Shown here in pieces: positions 43,659-55,900 of a stretch of DNA of 64,000 bases. The notes under the pieces are model-generated. The model was not told the DNA's origin. It searched no databases and saw nothing but the letters and a program-made list of their open reading frames with translations. This DNA is from Eudorina sp. 2006-703-Eu-15. Its lineage: Eukaryota; Chlorophyta; Chlorophyceae; Chlamydomonadales; Volvocaceae. The DNA is taken from assembly GCA_003117195.1 (NCBI GenBank), contig BDSI01000130.1, forward strand, positions 186,001-250,000, in the 5' to 3' direction. The first letter of the stretch is position 1. Each line of letters starts with the position of its first letter. The position numbers and the translations under genes are program-made.

Positions 43659-46600
43659 TCATTGCCCCCGCTTGGTCTTCATGAAATCCACAAACTCATC
43701 CAGGAGGTACGGCCACGCGCTGTTCTCGTCAAAGTTCGAAAAGTCGGGCTTGACGGTCTGCAAAGCGGTTGAGGAAGCGTGAAAGGGGAGGGGGGCGAGT
43801 AGCGCATTGGGTGCACGGTTCGCGGAACGCAGTGCGGTCCGAAGCTGCGCGCCATGGGAGTTCCGTGCCACCTCCGCCATCGCGTGCCCCTCCTCTCCTC
43901 TTTATCTCGTGCGCAGCCGCTCTAGGGTAGTGCATGTGCCGGAGGGCTTTACTAAAGTGCGCAGCCGCTATAGGGTAGTGCATATGCCGGAGGGCTTGAC
44001 TGAACTGCGCAGCCGCTCTAGGGTAGTGCATGTGCCGGAGGGCTTTACTAAAGTGCGCAGCCGCTCTAGGGTAGTGCATATGCCGGAGGGCTTGACTGAA
44101 CTGCGCAGCCGCTCTAGGGTAGTGCATGTGCCGGAGGGCTTGCCTATGCCGCCCGACCCGGACGTGATGGCAGCCCAGTGATGGTATCACACATGCACCA
44201 CCGCATGCAGGTCTGCTTGCACGGATCGTGGAACCTGTAGCTCCGCGTGGACAGCCCGGGGCTCGACCCGGGACCGCCAGCACAGCCTCCCCGTTCGCTG
44301 GTGAGGTCGGTGTGGTGGTTCCCCTAGCCACCGCCAATGCCACCTGTACAGCCTTCCGACGTTCCGAGTCCTATCGCAGCCTGCCAGCGTCCCATCCTGC
44401 CAGCCTCTCTCCCCTCGCAGCCCCTTCCGCATCTAGGTCGCGCGCTTCAGTGCCATCCAGTTCCAGGGCTGAATACCGCGGGGGGCGGGAGTTGGTCCCT
44501 AGGTGTACGCTTCCCTATGTCAGGGTTTCGGGTCCTTGCACACGATCCCTCCCCACGTCCCTCCCAGCCGTGTCCCCCCCCCAAACCACGACCACGACCA
44601 CCCGCCGCAAATCCCCCACCCAGGAGCAGGGACAGGGCCACGCCACACGCCGCCCGGGCGCCCTCGCACCTTTATGAAGTCAAAGAGCTGCAGCCAGGTG
44701 TCCTTGGAGATGGCCCGGTTGTGGTGCTTAGTCAGGAACTCGCACCAGTCGTCGATGAGCGGCCAACGCTGCTCCGGAACCGAGAACAGCAGCTGCCACA
44801 TCCCGACGGCCGTGTCAAGCATCACGCACTTCTGCCCTTTCTGCGGGGACGCACAGGCAGTCCAAAGCCACGGGCAAACGTCCTCTGTTTGACCTGACCT
44901 GAGCCGACCTGAACTGACCCGGGCCTGACCAAGGGGAGGCGGGCCGGGCCGGGTTCCCCGGCCCGATGGCCAGCAAGTCGAAATGCCCCCCGGACAGCTC
45001 CAAACAGCATGGCAGGATAGCGGGAAAAGGTCCCGATCACTGAAACCCCAGGGGGCCGTCACCCCGCCCACTGCGGACTGTCATTCCAGAAGCAACGACA
45101 GACAGGTATCAACTGCCCCTCCCCCCCCCCGAGCGCTGCCCAATCCCCAACCCGTTGAATCGCACGCCTCTCGGAGGAGGAGGCCGCTCCCGCCGACCCA
45201 AATCCCGCCAGCCCGCCGCACCTCCCGCGAGAAGTTGTACGCGAAGCCGTACACATCCCGGAACTTGCCGTCCGTCTTCACCTCCGCTCGCAGGTCTGGC
45301 AGCTTGCGCTTGAGCTTGTCGATCGAATCCACCCCCAGCTTCACCAGCCCCGACGTGAACTCATCTTTGGTGTACTCGCACATGACCCCCGCGTTCTGGA
45401 GGGAGGACGGGAACGCGGTGGGGCCGAGGGGGAGGGGTATAGAAAATTGGTAGACAGATTGAGGGAAGTGAAAGGGGGGAGTCTCTGTCGTGATTAACAT
45501 AAGGAAGGGGGGTCGTCCGCCGGGGTTTTGTGCGGTGACACCCCTTTCCGTCCGTCCGCGGGGCACAAAGCGAATGTGAGGGAGGAAGTGGACGGATGAT
45601 GTTCAACTGGAGTGGGATACGGTTCATATGTGAGAACACAGCCGCCTGAAGACACAGCGGCCGCGTCAAGCACCGCCGGCGGGCTCTACCCGCCGGCTCG
45701 TCGATGGGGCTCGTGTACCTGACGCCACCGCAACAGCTCATCATTCGTCTGGGCGCCGAGGCCTACAACCGGCCACCCCATCCATCCATCCATCCATCCA
45801 TCCATCCATCCATCCATCCATCCGTCCGTCCGTCCACACAGGGGAGCATTGTCTCGCTGAAGCCAATCGATAGCTTGCATGAAGGAGGGTCGTATCCGGA
45901 AGCGATCGGGTACGCATGCGTGTGGCGCGCAGTCTCTGGCTCGAAGGCTCCGACTGTCCCCGATGAGGCCCGTGGGGTCCGCTGTAGCATGGTCAATGCA
46001 ACGTGGGCATCGTCGGGACGGACGGGCCATCCCCACGTGCCGTGCCCTTCTCCAACGCCCTGGGAGCCGAGCAGGGCCCCCGCTCCCCGGAGCACGCGCG
46101 CGCGTGTCAACGGCCGGGCCTGCCGCGCAACACCCACGCATGCAAGCCAGCCAACGACAGCGCGGCAGCATCCCGCGCAAGCGCGCATGCCGGTGGTGCC
46201 GGGGAGTTAAGGAAATTGCCGGGGGGAGACATCCACCTGGCGCGACTCCACTGCGGGCGCACCGGGCCCCTGGACCGGTGCGGTGTGCTGTCCTGTTGAT
46301 CAGGGCTGAGGAAGTCCCCAACCGGCTGAGCATCTGTCGCCCCCGGCAGAGTATTGTGGTTTGTGGATGTCGCACAGTACACCTTGCCGTCCTCCGAGCG
46401 CCAGGCTGCCATTGCGCAGATCCACCAGCCAGCCTGTTCCTTCCGCGAATGGCACCACCCCACACACGGCGCTCTGTCCCTGTCGCCTCCAGATCCGACC
46501 GGGAGGCTAATGCCGCGCAGCCAGCGAACGGCGCAGCAAACCAGCGCTGCTGGGCGACGGTGACGCCGAAGGCCATGCTTCCCCCGCCCCCGCCCGAACA

Positions 46601-47579
46601 CACGTCCCACGTCCCCGAACTCCCACGTCCCCGAACTCCCACGTCCCCGAACTCCCACGTCCCCGAACTCCCACGTCGCATGTCCCCGAGCTCACGCACC
46701 TCTCCCTGAACCCCATACTGCAGTTCCCGGGGTCGGGTACCAACACGCTCCACACCTCCCTCCGTCCCCCGCAACGAGCCCCGTACCATGTAGTAGCTGA
46801 TGACCAGCACTACAATGTCGGTCGGGTCCACCTCGAGGTCCTCACAGAAGCGCGTGATGCCATCCACCGATATGATGTCGTCGCCCGGCTCTTGAGTTGA
46901 CGGGAAGAGGGGTGCGCAAGCAGAGGCGGCAGGTCAGTGACTGACGGAGACGCGGCCAGGTCGCGGACTGGGCAGGTAGAAGTTTTGATACCACGTCACG
47001 TTCCATGTGGGTCGCATCCCTTGGGTCGCATCCCTTGGAGCAGCAGGCGCAGAGGAAGTGCCGAAACAGCCATGCGGCGGGTGCCAGCCCCCGCAGCGTG
47101 AGGATCGGCCCCGGCCCGACGCGAGACACAGGGGGACCGAACGGGGCAAGGCCGTAAGCACACGCAGCGTTCTTCGGCGCGGGCGCGAGCACGGCCCCAT
47201 CCGCGCCCTTACCTTTGTAACGCTGATACAACGCATCGACGGCACGCAGGTCAAGCCCGCCTGAGACCGTCTGCGCTGCCAAACCGGACGCGTAGAAGTG
47301 GTCAATGGCCTGCTCCACGCCCCATCCAGCTGTTTTCAGGCAATCTGTGGCTATTTTCTCGCTGCAAGGGATGTGAGACATTGACAGCGTCAGGAGACAA
47401 GGGCCCGTGGGCACTTCAGGCCACCAACAGATCGCACCTGCTACCAGTAATGCTCCTAAACTGAGTGATTTTGTCCTTTTGCTGCTTCGTAAGGCGATTC
47501 TGCGCTTGCCCAGCGTGAAAATGAAGTAAGGATCCATCTGAGCAAGCCCGTTGAGACAGCCAGGACGCGCACGCACCAT
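43659..47579 (-). CDS. DCN1: DCN1-like (DCUN1D) cullin-neddylation co-E3
   Basis: Seven coding exons on the minus strand (47579-47577, 47499-47438, 47361-47213, 46890-46787, 45395-45222, 44840-44670, 43757-43659) give a closed 253-aa frame, close to the usual ~260 aa. UBA-like N-terminus: [20 protein letters not shown] then [24 protein letters not shown] domain: [84 protein letters not shown] and [15 protein letters not shown]. The last contains the Ala and Asp of the acidic cullin-binding patch. The protein promotes transfer of NEDD8 from the E2 to cullins. The first coding exon appears to be the ATG alone, followed directly by GTGCGT. Introns are long and repeat-laden. It is divergently transcribed from AIDA. 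Confidence 0.93.
43911..44150. repeat. 48-bp tandem repeat with alternating variants
   Basis: Five units begin GCGCAGCCGCTCTAGGGTAG (one has TATAGGG). Units 1 and 3 end GGGCTTTACTAAAGT; units 2 and 4 end GGGCTTGACTGAACT; unit 5 is partial. The A-B-A-B-A order implies amplification of a 96-bp dimer. It lies in the last intron of DCN1. Being a multiple of three, it gives long spurious ORFs on both strands. Confidence 0.93.
45776..45836. repeat. (ATCC)n/(GTCC)n microsatellite
   Basis: About 12 ATCC units followed by three GTCC units, in the large intron of DCN1 (45,396-46,786). Confidence 0.95.
46606..46677. repeat. 16-bp tandem repeat
   Basis: CCCACGTCCCCGAACT is repeated about 4.5 times in the same DCN1 intron, about 110 bases from its 5' splice site. 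Confidence 0.92.
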
Positions 47580-48087
47580 GGTGAATGGCCACTTGATGGA
47601 CCAGCAGGTGTTTCCACCGTAACAGAGCTGGAACGGCCCCTGCTGGCCGTCCCTAACAGTTCCAGGCCCCCGCGTCGCCTCTTTTCCCGTTCCTTATTCA
47701 AGCCCCAGGGGCGCCTAGTTGATGCAAGAACGAGATCAAATGTACTGCACTGAGGTGTGTAAGCCTAGATATTTGGCACCAGCGTACATCATGTGTAATG
47801 GAACGGAATGGACGACGTTTACAGGTCCAGACTAGTCTGATACATTGCTGCACAGAAACGTAATTTCTTATAAATGATTTCTCTTTATTCTTCATAAGCA
47901 ATTTAGGGCGTTACCTGCTCCTTGACCACGCACTACAACCTTTGGAGCACCAATCCGTTCCTTTTGATAAGTTGTTGGTATGAGATAATTGTAACACTTA
48001 TCTTAACGTAGCGCTGACAGGCTAGCCACTGACCCTTGGACCTTGAGAAATCGTTGACTGGCAGCAGAGTATTGACGGCCCAGAAAC
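47580..48087. promoter_or_regulatory. Divergent DCN1/AIDA promoter region
   Basis: 508 bases separate the two start codons, so this interval must hold both 5' UTRs and promoters. It has a GC-rich half on the DCN1 side and an AT-rich half from about 47,740 to 48,010. No TATA box or named element is assigned. Confidence 0.5.
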
Positions 48088-51000
48088 ATGGAGGACACTC
48101 GTGCTCGCTGGGACAGAGCCTTTCAGGAAGCTGTAGACTATGACACCTGGGGCCAGGTGAGTGCACTACGCGACCGAGCTTCGTCCCCATTTCCGAGGAT
48201 GGTAGCAAGCACTCGTGGGACTGAATGAACATGTAGGTTGAGGAAGCCCTCGAGGGCTACCAGCGGCTACAAGTTGCGGCCGCGGCGGTGAGTGGTCGCT
48301 GCTTTGCCCAAAGGGGCCGGGCTCCGGAAATGGTCGGGCGGAGTCAGGATCCCTATTTCAAGCATGCGTACCCTGTCGACTGGCGCAATGGCACGTGGCA
48401 CATTGCGCCTGGCGCATCGCGGCATGGGCTTGCGCTCATCGTACAAGAGGCTGCCCCCCTGACTGCGCCCGGGTGGGACACCTGCGGAATAACCCTGCAT
48501 GCTATGCGTGCTTTGCCTCGCTACTTGCTCACTCGCCGAGCGTGGGGCGCCGAAGCTTTGGCACCTCTGCTGCATGTGGTGTGGCCTCATTTTATCTGGG
48601 TGCTCCTCCACCGCTTCCGTGTCAACCTCAGGAATACGTGGAGAATGTCTTGCAGCTTCCCATGATCCGTCGTGACGGGATCGGCAGGCTTGCGACGGCC
48701 CTCAAGTATCGGATAGAGGTGAGACACCCCCCTGGAACTTTTACCTGTCAGGTCTGGCAGATGAAGACGCAGCAAGACCCCCAGGCGGTGAATGCCACAA
48801 GCCCGTGGCGCACTGGTCGTGGGGCGGGTTTTATCATCGGCGGCGGATGGGAGGGGAAAGGGCACGACCCCATTGAAAATGACCCACAGGGCCTGGAGGC
48901 CGAGGTTGACTACGATTGCGCACATTGTGCCATTGCCCCGTTTGTAGCACCTGAATGGCAGTCGAAGGTTCCGCACAGGAGCGCAGGAAAATGGAACTGT
49001 GGCGCTTCAATATGGGTTCCGTGCAGCTGCGTGGTGGCTTGAGGCGAAGAGCCTCGGAAGGGGTTCATGGAATGCCGGTCGGCATTAGGCCTGCAGCATA
49101 GCCTTTTTGGGACTGGGGACCGACCCAGATCAGTGCAGGAACAGCCGCGAGAGGCCAGGCCTGCGAGGACCGCAGTGTTCAGGAGGTGCCAGATAACGCG
49201 CAACGGCGCATTTGGGACAGCCTCTCGCGCTGTGCCCGGACGCAGCGCACTAGGGGACAAGCTGCAGGCAGGAATCGCGAGCTCTCCCTTCGCACACGTG
49301 TAGATCCGCGCTGACGGCCATGTGTGGGCTCGGGCGGGCTTGGGCTCCTTGGCCATGGGCGGGCTCAGTACGCCGTTCATGGCCTGGGCGTGTTAGAGTA
49401 CAGAATTGACAGGGCTCTGAGTAGGGTCCCTCTGGACATGCTGCCTTGCACGGGGCGCCCTTGCTTGCAGGAGCTGTCCAAGAGCGTTAACCGCAACGTG
49501 GGCCTTGCGGGCATGAAGACGCTCAAGGCATTCATGAAGGAGATCATCATTAGCGATGGTGCGGTGCGGGTGGGGCTGGGGTGGCAGCGTTTCGGTTCTG
49601 GGGGCTCGCGTCCTGATGCTTTTTCGGGTGCCGCACGGCGGTCGTCTTTGTCATGTACCCGAGAATTACTCATGTTTTGGTCGGAGGGCCCACTACGATT
49701 TTGCTTTTCCGGGCCCCGGATAGAGACCTGACCGTGTGCATGGCGCGCATTGATAAGACTGATCCTTTGCCGATCGGCGGGCCATATGCTGGTCTGAGCT
49801 TGCCTGTCCTCCCTGTGCGTGCTTCCTTGGCGTCCCTGCCCGCCCGTGCGTGCCATTCCAGCCACATTTCCACTGCCGGCGATCCAGCCGGAGGGCACCA
49901 TTACACCCACGCCCATACCGTTCATTGGATCAACTGAGGTGAGAGGCGATGACGAGAACTGCGGGGGGAATACCGCCCCAGCCCACTGATGCGGTACGCT
50001 GCACAGGGCAGGGACCTGCGTGCGGCAAGGCGCCTGCTAGGGACGCCCTTGGGACGCGGATGTGGTTTTGGGACGATGCCTCTTCGGCTGTTGTGCGATA
50101 CGCAGCATCGCCGCTGCCGTTGCCTGTTAGCGATGCGAAGGGGTCCAGACACTCATTGACCCACTGGTTCTGGTCCTCCTCGTGCTGCGCCTGCTTCGGT
50201 CAGGTGCGACAAGAAACGGGCGACGACCCGGCGACTGACGACCCGGCGAACGGCACACTGCGCCTTGCGCCCGCGCACGACAAGGGCGACGTCAGCCTGG
50301 TCATCTTTATCGAGAAATGGGGCTTGAAGGAAGCAATGTCGTACACTGACCCGCGGGTCGTCGTGTCCGTGCGGGACGATCGCGGGCAGGCAGTGGAAGC
50401 AGTGCAGGTGCGTGGGTTGACAGCCCTAGTTGACAGATGCGTCTTGGTGACAGATGCATCATGGTCTGATCCTTGCGGTGTCGGATGCGGTTGGGAAGCG
50501 TGCAGCCGGGCGTGCCAGACTGAACATCCACCACCAGGGGCGCAGCTTCACTCACAGCGCACGGCGGAACCACGTACCAGAGCTTTCCGGGCCACCCAGC
50601 GGGGGCGAAGCGCGTTGTACGGCCGTGTTGTCGCTCTCCCCGGCGGCGATACCGGCCTAGCGTCGCTCTCCATGCCGATTTCAATCCCATGTCACATCCT
50701 ACAGGAGACGCCGGTGGGCCGGTCAAATATGAGCTACGTCTTCTTCGAGAACACGGTCTACATACAGACTCCAGTTAACAAGTTGTCGGAAAAGGCTGCG
50801 ATCTTTTTCGAATTCAGGCACTTCAAGCCCAGGAAGAACAAGGTGCGGGCGCTCGCAGGCATTCGTGGGCGGGAGGCGACTTGGCAGGGAGGGCGGCCCG
50901 AACGCTTGGTCTCTTGAAGCTCATCGGGTCGTCACAGCGGCCGCCGCTTCCGTCCAGTGGGAACATTCCCCCGTATCCCGTAGAGCAAGAAGCATGCATC

Positions 51001-51454
51001 AAAACATGTAGGAAGCGGGCTATGCTGGACCTCGCGCTGTTTCACATCCCGATGTGACGGCCGTCATCCGCTTCACGCCGCTGCTTAAACCGCAACACGC
51101 TGTGCGCCATCCTTCTCCATGTTTGCGCCACAGAAAAGCATCAAGGCGTACTGCTATATGGAGATGGACGAGATCAAGAACGGGCCGGTGACGCTGGAGG
51201 TGGGTTGGGTGAAGCCTTCCGGTAAAAAGTTATCGACAGCTGGCCGCCAGACAGATGCGTCTCATCGCCCACCAATTTGACTGGCCGGCCACAGGGCTCT
51301 TGGACGCGACACCTCCGTGAAGCGCGTTGCCCGCCCGCCCTGCCCGCAGGTGTACAAGAAGCCCGCCAACTACAAGCGCAACAAGAAGCCCGCGCTGCTG
51401 AGCGTCAAGCCGCTGTACCTCCACCTGGACCTCACGGTTCAGCAGCGGAACTGA
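48088..51454 (+). CDS. AIDA: AIDA: axin interactor, dorsalization-associated protein homolog
   Basis: Nine exons (48088-48156, 48237-48287, 48632-48718, 49471-49558, 49862-49938, 50204-50407, 50705-50842, 51134-51199, 51350-51454) give a closed 294-aa frame; animal AIDA is about 306 aa. N-terminal helical domain: RWDRAFQEAVDYDTWGQVEE, ALEGYQRL. C-terminal C2-like domain: VSLVIFIEKWGLKEAMSYTD, PRVVVSVRD, AAIFFEFRHFKPRKNK, CYMEMDEIKNGPVTLE and VYKKPANYKRNKKPALLSVK, ending PLYLHLDLTVQQRN. This follows the animal protein end to end. In animals AIDA binds axin and affects JNK signalling and lipid metabolism; its C2 domain binds membranes. Its algal role is unknown. Confidence 0.93.
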
Positions 51455-52914
51455 AGCCCGGGCCCATAACCGCCGTTGCGCAGGGCTGGGTTGTGTACAA
51501 GGGGTGGGGGCGTTGCGTCTGTGGGTAATGGCTTTCCGGGATGACGGACCATTGGTGGCCACATGTTGCGATGAGCCGGGCAGATCGGGGAACCGGGCAG
51601 TCGAGATGCCATCCAACACGCCGGGATGGGACGGGAGCCGCTGACGCCAGCTTTAATTGATGATGTTACAGCGGACCCGGCTTTGTTGGTTGCCTTGTGA
51701 GGGCAGCGGACAATGGTGGGGTGCAGGGTATGACCGCGTTCACACCACGATGTGTGATCCTGCGGGGTGTACCAACGGGGGGGGTGTTGTTCTTAGGCGC
51801 ATGAATGCGTGTCACCGCGTCTGGATGTGATTCTTTCTGCGCGCTGGCCAGGCGCGAGATTGGCTGGAGACACAGCTGCGAGCGCAGTCTAATTGAATGT
51901 TGAACGGCTCGCGTACTTTTTTGGGGGGTTCACGGGTATGCACCGTGGAGGGGCTGTAGCGCTCGGCAAGTACATTCCATGCGTTCAGAGCGACGGTTGC
52001 GGTCATGATCGCTTGGCCAGTCGAACGGTCTGGCGGAGCCACAGCTGGGCTGTGCGCCGTGGCTGCATCTGCAAATACGTGCATCGTTGTGCGGCGCAAC
52101 GCCGTTTTACAGGCGACGCTGTACAGGTAGGACGGGAGTTAGGTGTGTGTTGACCAGGAAGTTGCGCCAATCCGCCGTGTGGGAACGTGCCGGTGCGACA
52201 GCGATCGTGCGGGCGCCCACTGCCTGTGGAACTAGCGTGCGTTCCGGCGTGGCGCGTTCTGAACTTAAAATGTGTCGGCGCGTCCCGATAGCAGTACAGG
52301 GTGATGGGAGCTGAAATCACGGGAGCGCTGTGGGTTGCTGCGGTGCGCAGCAGAATGGAGGGAGACGCGGTTGGGTATGAACTGTGATCATTTTCATGTC
52401 TCTGGATGACGAGGCGTGTCGTGGTGTCCATGTATGTTGTTTTTGTTCTTGGCCCTGCTCAGCTCATTCAGCATTGGTGTAGGGTTTCGGTGTTCGACAC
52501 CGGTACGACTTTTGCTGGAGATTGTGGATGCCCTATTGCATTCAATTATGCCAATTCATGTGCTTTCATGGGCACAGCCGTGGCCGTCGCGACCCGTTCG
52601 GCACACAGGTTGGAAAAGCGGACGTGCGTTACCCATGGAATGTTTTATTTCACGATGATCTCACATAATGTATCTTGATGGCGCTTCGGCTTGCCAAGGG
52701 TGGAATCCCACATGGATCTGAGAGGGGACCATTTGCCGTACACGTATGTAAAGTCGTTGAATGGGTGTTGCCCTGTTTGCTCGATGATTGACAGTTTTAG
52801 AAAATGTGCCTGTAGGAGATGATAGTATTTGTGCCTGGCTTACATAACTATTAATTTGCTTGCAGCCGCGTCGTAGTCGCTTGTTGGGATGCGAGCTTGC
52901 TTTAACGATCCTCG
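51455..52914. other. Intergenic region AIDA to SGR
   Basis: Contains the AIDA 3' flank, a LINE 3' stub at 51,655 and the SGR promoter. Composition shifts to AT-richer from about 52,380. No gene recognised. Confidence 0.45.
51655..51679 (-). mobile_element. 25-bp LINE 3' stub
   Basis: The minus strand reads CGGGTCCGCTGTAACATCAT and CAATT: the LINE terminal motif with an ATC-type tail. GCTTT flanks it on both sides (51650-51654 and 51680-51684). Confidence 0.55.
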
Positions 52915-55900
52915 ATGACACCGCTGCGTGCTCAAAGCCTGGCTTCGTGCAGTTCTCCAGCGCGACGGACAGCGTGTGCTGGCAAAAGCCGACCTCTGAA
53001 AGAGCCTATTGAAAACTCTGGGTCGCGAAGCGCCACACATTATGCAGCATCTACTTCGCAACCATCAGCTACGTTAGCGCCACATTGCCGGCGAGCAGGT
53101 CTTGTGACGGTGCGACAACGAGTGGTAAGGAGCATTAGCTGGGTCTTCAGCCTTTTGGAAGCGGTGATGGAAACTCTGTCCGTATGTCGACCTGCAGATT
53201 TCCAGGGCGCTCTTTGATCCACCCCCGTTCCAGCCGGAGAAGTTAGCGGTCTTACTTGCTGCGGGGACGACCCCATCGGAGCCAGCTCCTCCGCTCAGTC
53301 GGAAATACACACTAACGCATAATGACATTACTGGTAATCTGAGGCTGACAATAGGACCCGATTACAACGAGCAGCAGATCTCTGGCTTCTATACTCGGCT
53401 CTTGCGGGATGAAGTGGTCGCGGAATGGGTGGCCATCGGCTCGTCGGGCTTCACGCTCCATGTCTACTGCCACGTGAGCGGCGAGGAGCGATGGCTGGCG
53501 CCTCCGTTGCTGCGAAATTACATCTTCCGCAGAGAAATGCCACTGGTGCGTGCCGCCGCGTGGCGGGAGTCACAAGCCGGGGGCACCCAAGCAGCGCAGC
53601 GCCAGCCGAGGACCTGTTACGTTGCTCCCATGCCCAGGCCCCATGCATCATCTTACCATCACCCTCCCTCGTAAACATCTCCTGTTTATTTGCACGAACA
53701 GGACAGCCTTGCAAGCGCGGGGCCCCTGCCCCGCGCAGGTATATATATTCCGAAATAGCGTTTACCTTTTATCCCTTCGACCAGCCGTTCGCCGCCCTGA
53801 ACAGCCGCTCTACAGCCGGCGCTCTCGCGGCTCCAGACTACCGGCAAGGCCAAAGCCCCATCACCGCAACGTCATCACCTCATGTAGTATTTCCCCCGGA
53901 AGCCAGCGCCAGCGCGCCCACCAGCGTTGCTGACGGTCCTTACCGACCGCCCCAACGGTCCGAGCTCCGTGACTCGGTAGTCCTTCCATTGGGCACACAT
54001 GGACACACATTCTCCTACCCTGCGGGTTTCTCGCTAAGTACTCCTGCCCTGCCTGCCTACGAACAGAATCTTCTTATATACATATACACGGGCTTGACGC
54101 TGGCCCTCGCATTGCACGCACTCCTGCCTCGCCCACCCAACATACCACACACAGGCGGCGGGTTGCTTCTCCAAACACACATAGGCTCAGGTCTCCATAC
54201 CACACGGGCCCCCGCCCGACCCCGTCCGCAGGTCTTGGATACGCTGGTGTACGCGGACCGACAGCTCCTGCGGGCGCAGCCGGCCCTCGCCCGCGCGGAA
54301 GTGTACGTGCACTTCCAGTCCAGTGTCAAGGTGGGGCTCGCAGCCGCTGCTCGCGCTGTTTCCCCGGGCGCGTTGCATTTGGGAGGGGCCATGTAATGTA
54401 CGCATAGCGTAAGCACCCGTGCACGGCGTGCACGTTACAGGCCTGCAATCCCTGTCGAATTACACCCCGGCAGCACATCCCTGATGGACAGAGAAGCGTT
54501 AACATTGTTTCTCTCCGCGGCATACATATCGTCAACCCCCAAAAGGCAGCCCATGTCCGCACCATTTTCCTTATCGGACCTGGCTCCCCTCAACAACAGT
54601 CTTTACCAACCCGCCATCTCTCTCTCTCACCCGTTTCCCTGTACTATTCCCTGCCCTATCTGAGGCGACGCACCCCATGGCCTGCTTGGCCGCGCAGGAG
54701 CTCGACACGGTGGAGTACTGGGGTGTCCTCGGGGACCGGTCCACCTGGCCCAAGGGCCCAACCTCCATCCTGCTGCGGATGATCTACGCTGTGGTGGGCT
54801 GGCCGCCATCCCTGGAGGCGCAACCCGCGGACCTCTCGATCGACCTGCCCTCGGAGCTCCTGGACGTCGAGGAGGCGATCCGGCAGCAGCAGGAGGTGCA
54901 GCAGCGGCGGCGGATGCGGACGCGGCAGCAGCAGCTTGAGCAGCAGCAGCTTGAGCAGGGGCAGCAGCAGCAGGAGCAGTCGCTTACGTTGCGTGGCTGG
55001 CCGGAGCAGCTCCAGGGGGAGGTGGTGGCAGACGAGGAGCAGGATCGGGAGGAGGAGGAGGAGGCGCTGCTGGCTCGGGCCGCTTACGCGTATGGAGCGG
55101 TGTCAGCGGGAGCGGATGGACGGGAGCGGGCGCTGGCGTCCGGGCGCGCTGAAGTATGGGAGGTGGAGGACGCGCCCCGCGGGGGCGAGGGGTCGTCGCA
55201 GCGACGGATATCGCAGCCGCGGCAGCAGCCGCAGCAGCAGGAGTTAGGTTCCCACTCGGAGAGCGACGACGCAGTTGTTCTGGCCGGTGCCAATGGGTGT
55301 CGAACAGTTGCCGGTCGGGATGCGGTGCTGGTGGGGAGCCGCAACGGCGACCGGAGCGGGGCTGCCGACTCGGCAGCAGCGCTCCTGGGGGAGGGGTATC
55401 AGGGCGCGGGGACCAGCAATAGCATCAGCAGCAGCTGTAGCAACGGAAATGGCATTGTCCAGGGGGCCGCAGGTTCGTGTGCCAGCCCTCGGGATACGTC
55501 AAGCGAGCGGCGGCGAGGCCTGGCTGCCGAGGATTGGAGTCCTCCGCCGGTGCCTGTGGGGGCCGCTGCTGTAGGCACCGCCGCGGTTGGCAGCGGCCCG
55601 CCCGGATCCAGCGAGCTTGTGCCTTGCAGCGGCCAGGCAGGGTGTTCTTGCGGCAGGGTAGCTGCGGATTCCCGGGAGTTCAAGCCCTGTGCCGGAGAGG
55701 AGGTCGTGACTGTTACAGCCGCCTCCGGCACCGCAACTGCAGCCGCCGCGGCTGCGGCTGCAGCTGCCGCGGGCGGCTTAGCCGCCGTCGCAACGGCGGC
55801 GGTGGAGCAGTTCGGACGGCAAGGCGAGCAGCTACTTGTCGTACCGTCTGTCGTACAGGTAGAACGGGAAATGGAGATGGTCGTTGGCCGGGTGGCGTCG

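Noticed and set aside
43729..44343. Frame with a 16-residue repeat ([12 protein letters not shown])
   Set aside because: The 48-bp intronic repeat in a frame without stops; the neighbouring DCN1 exons splice around it.
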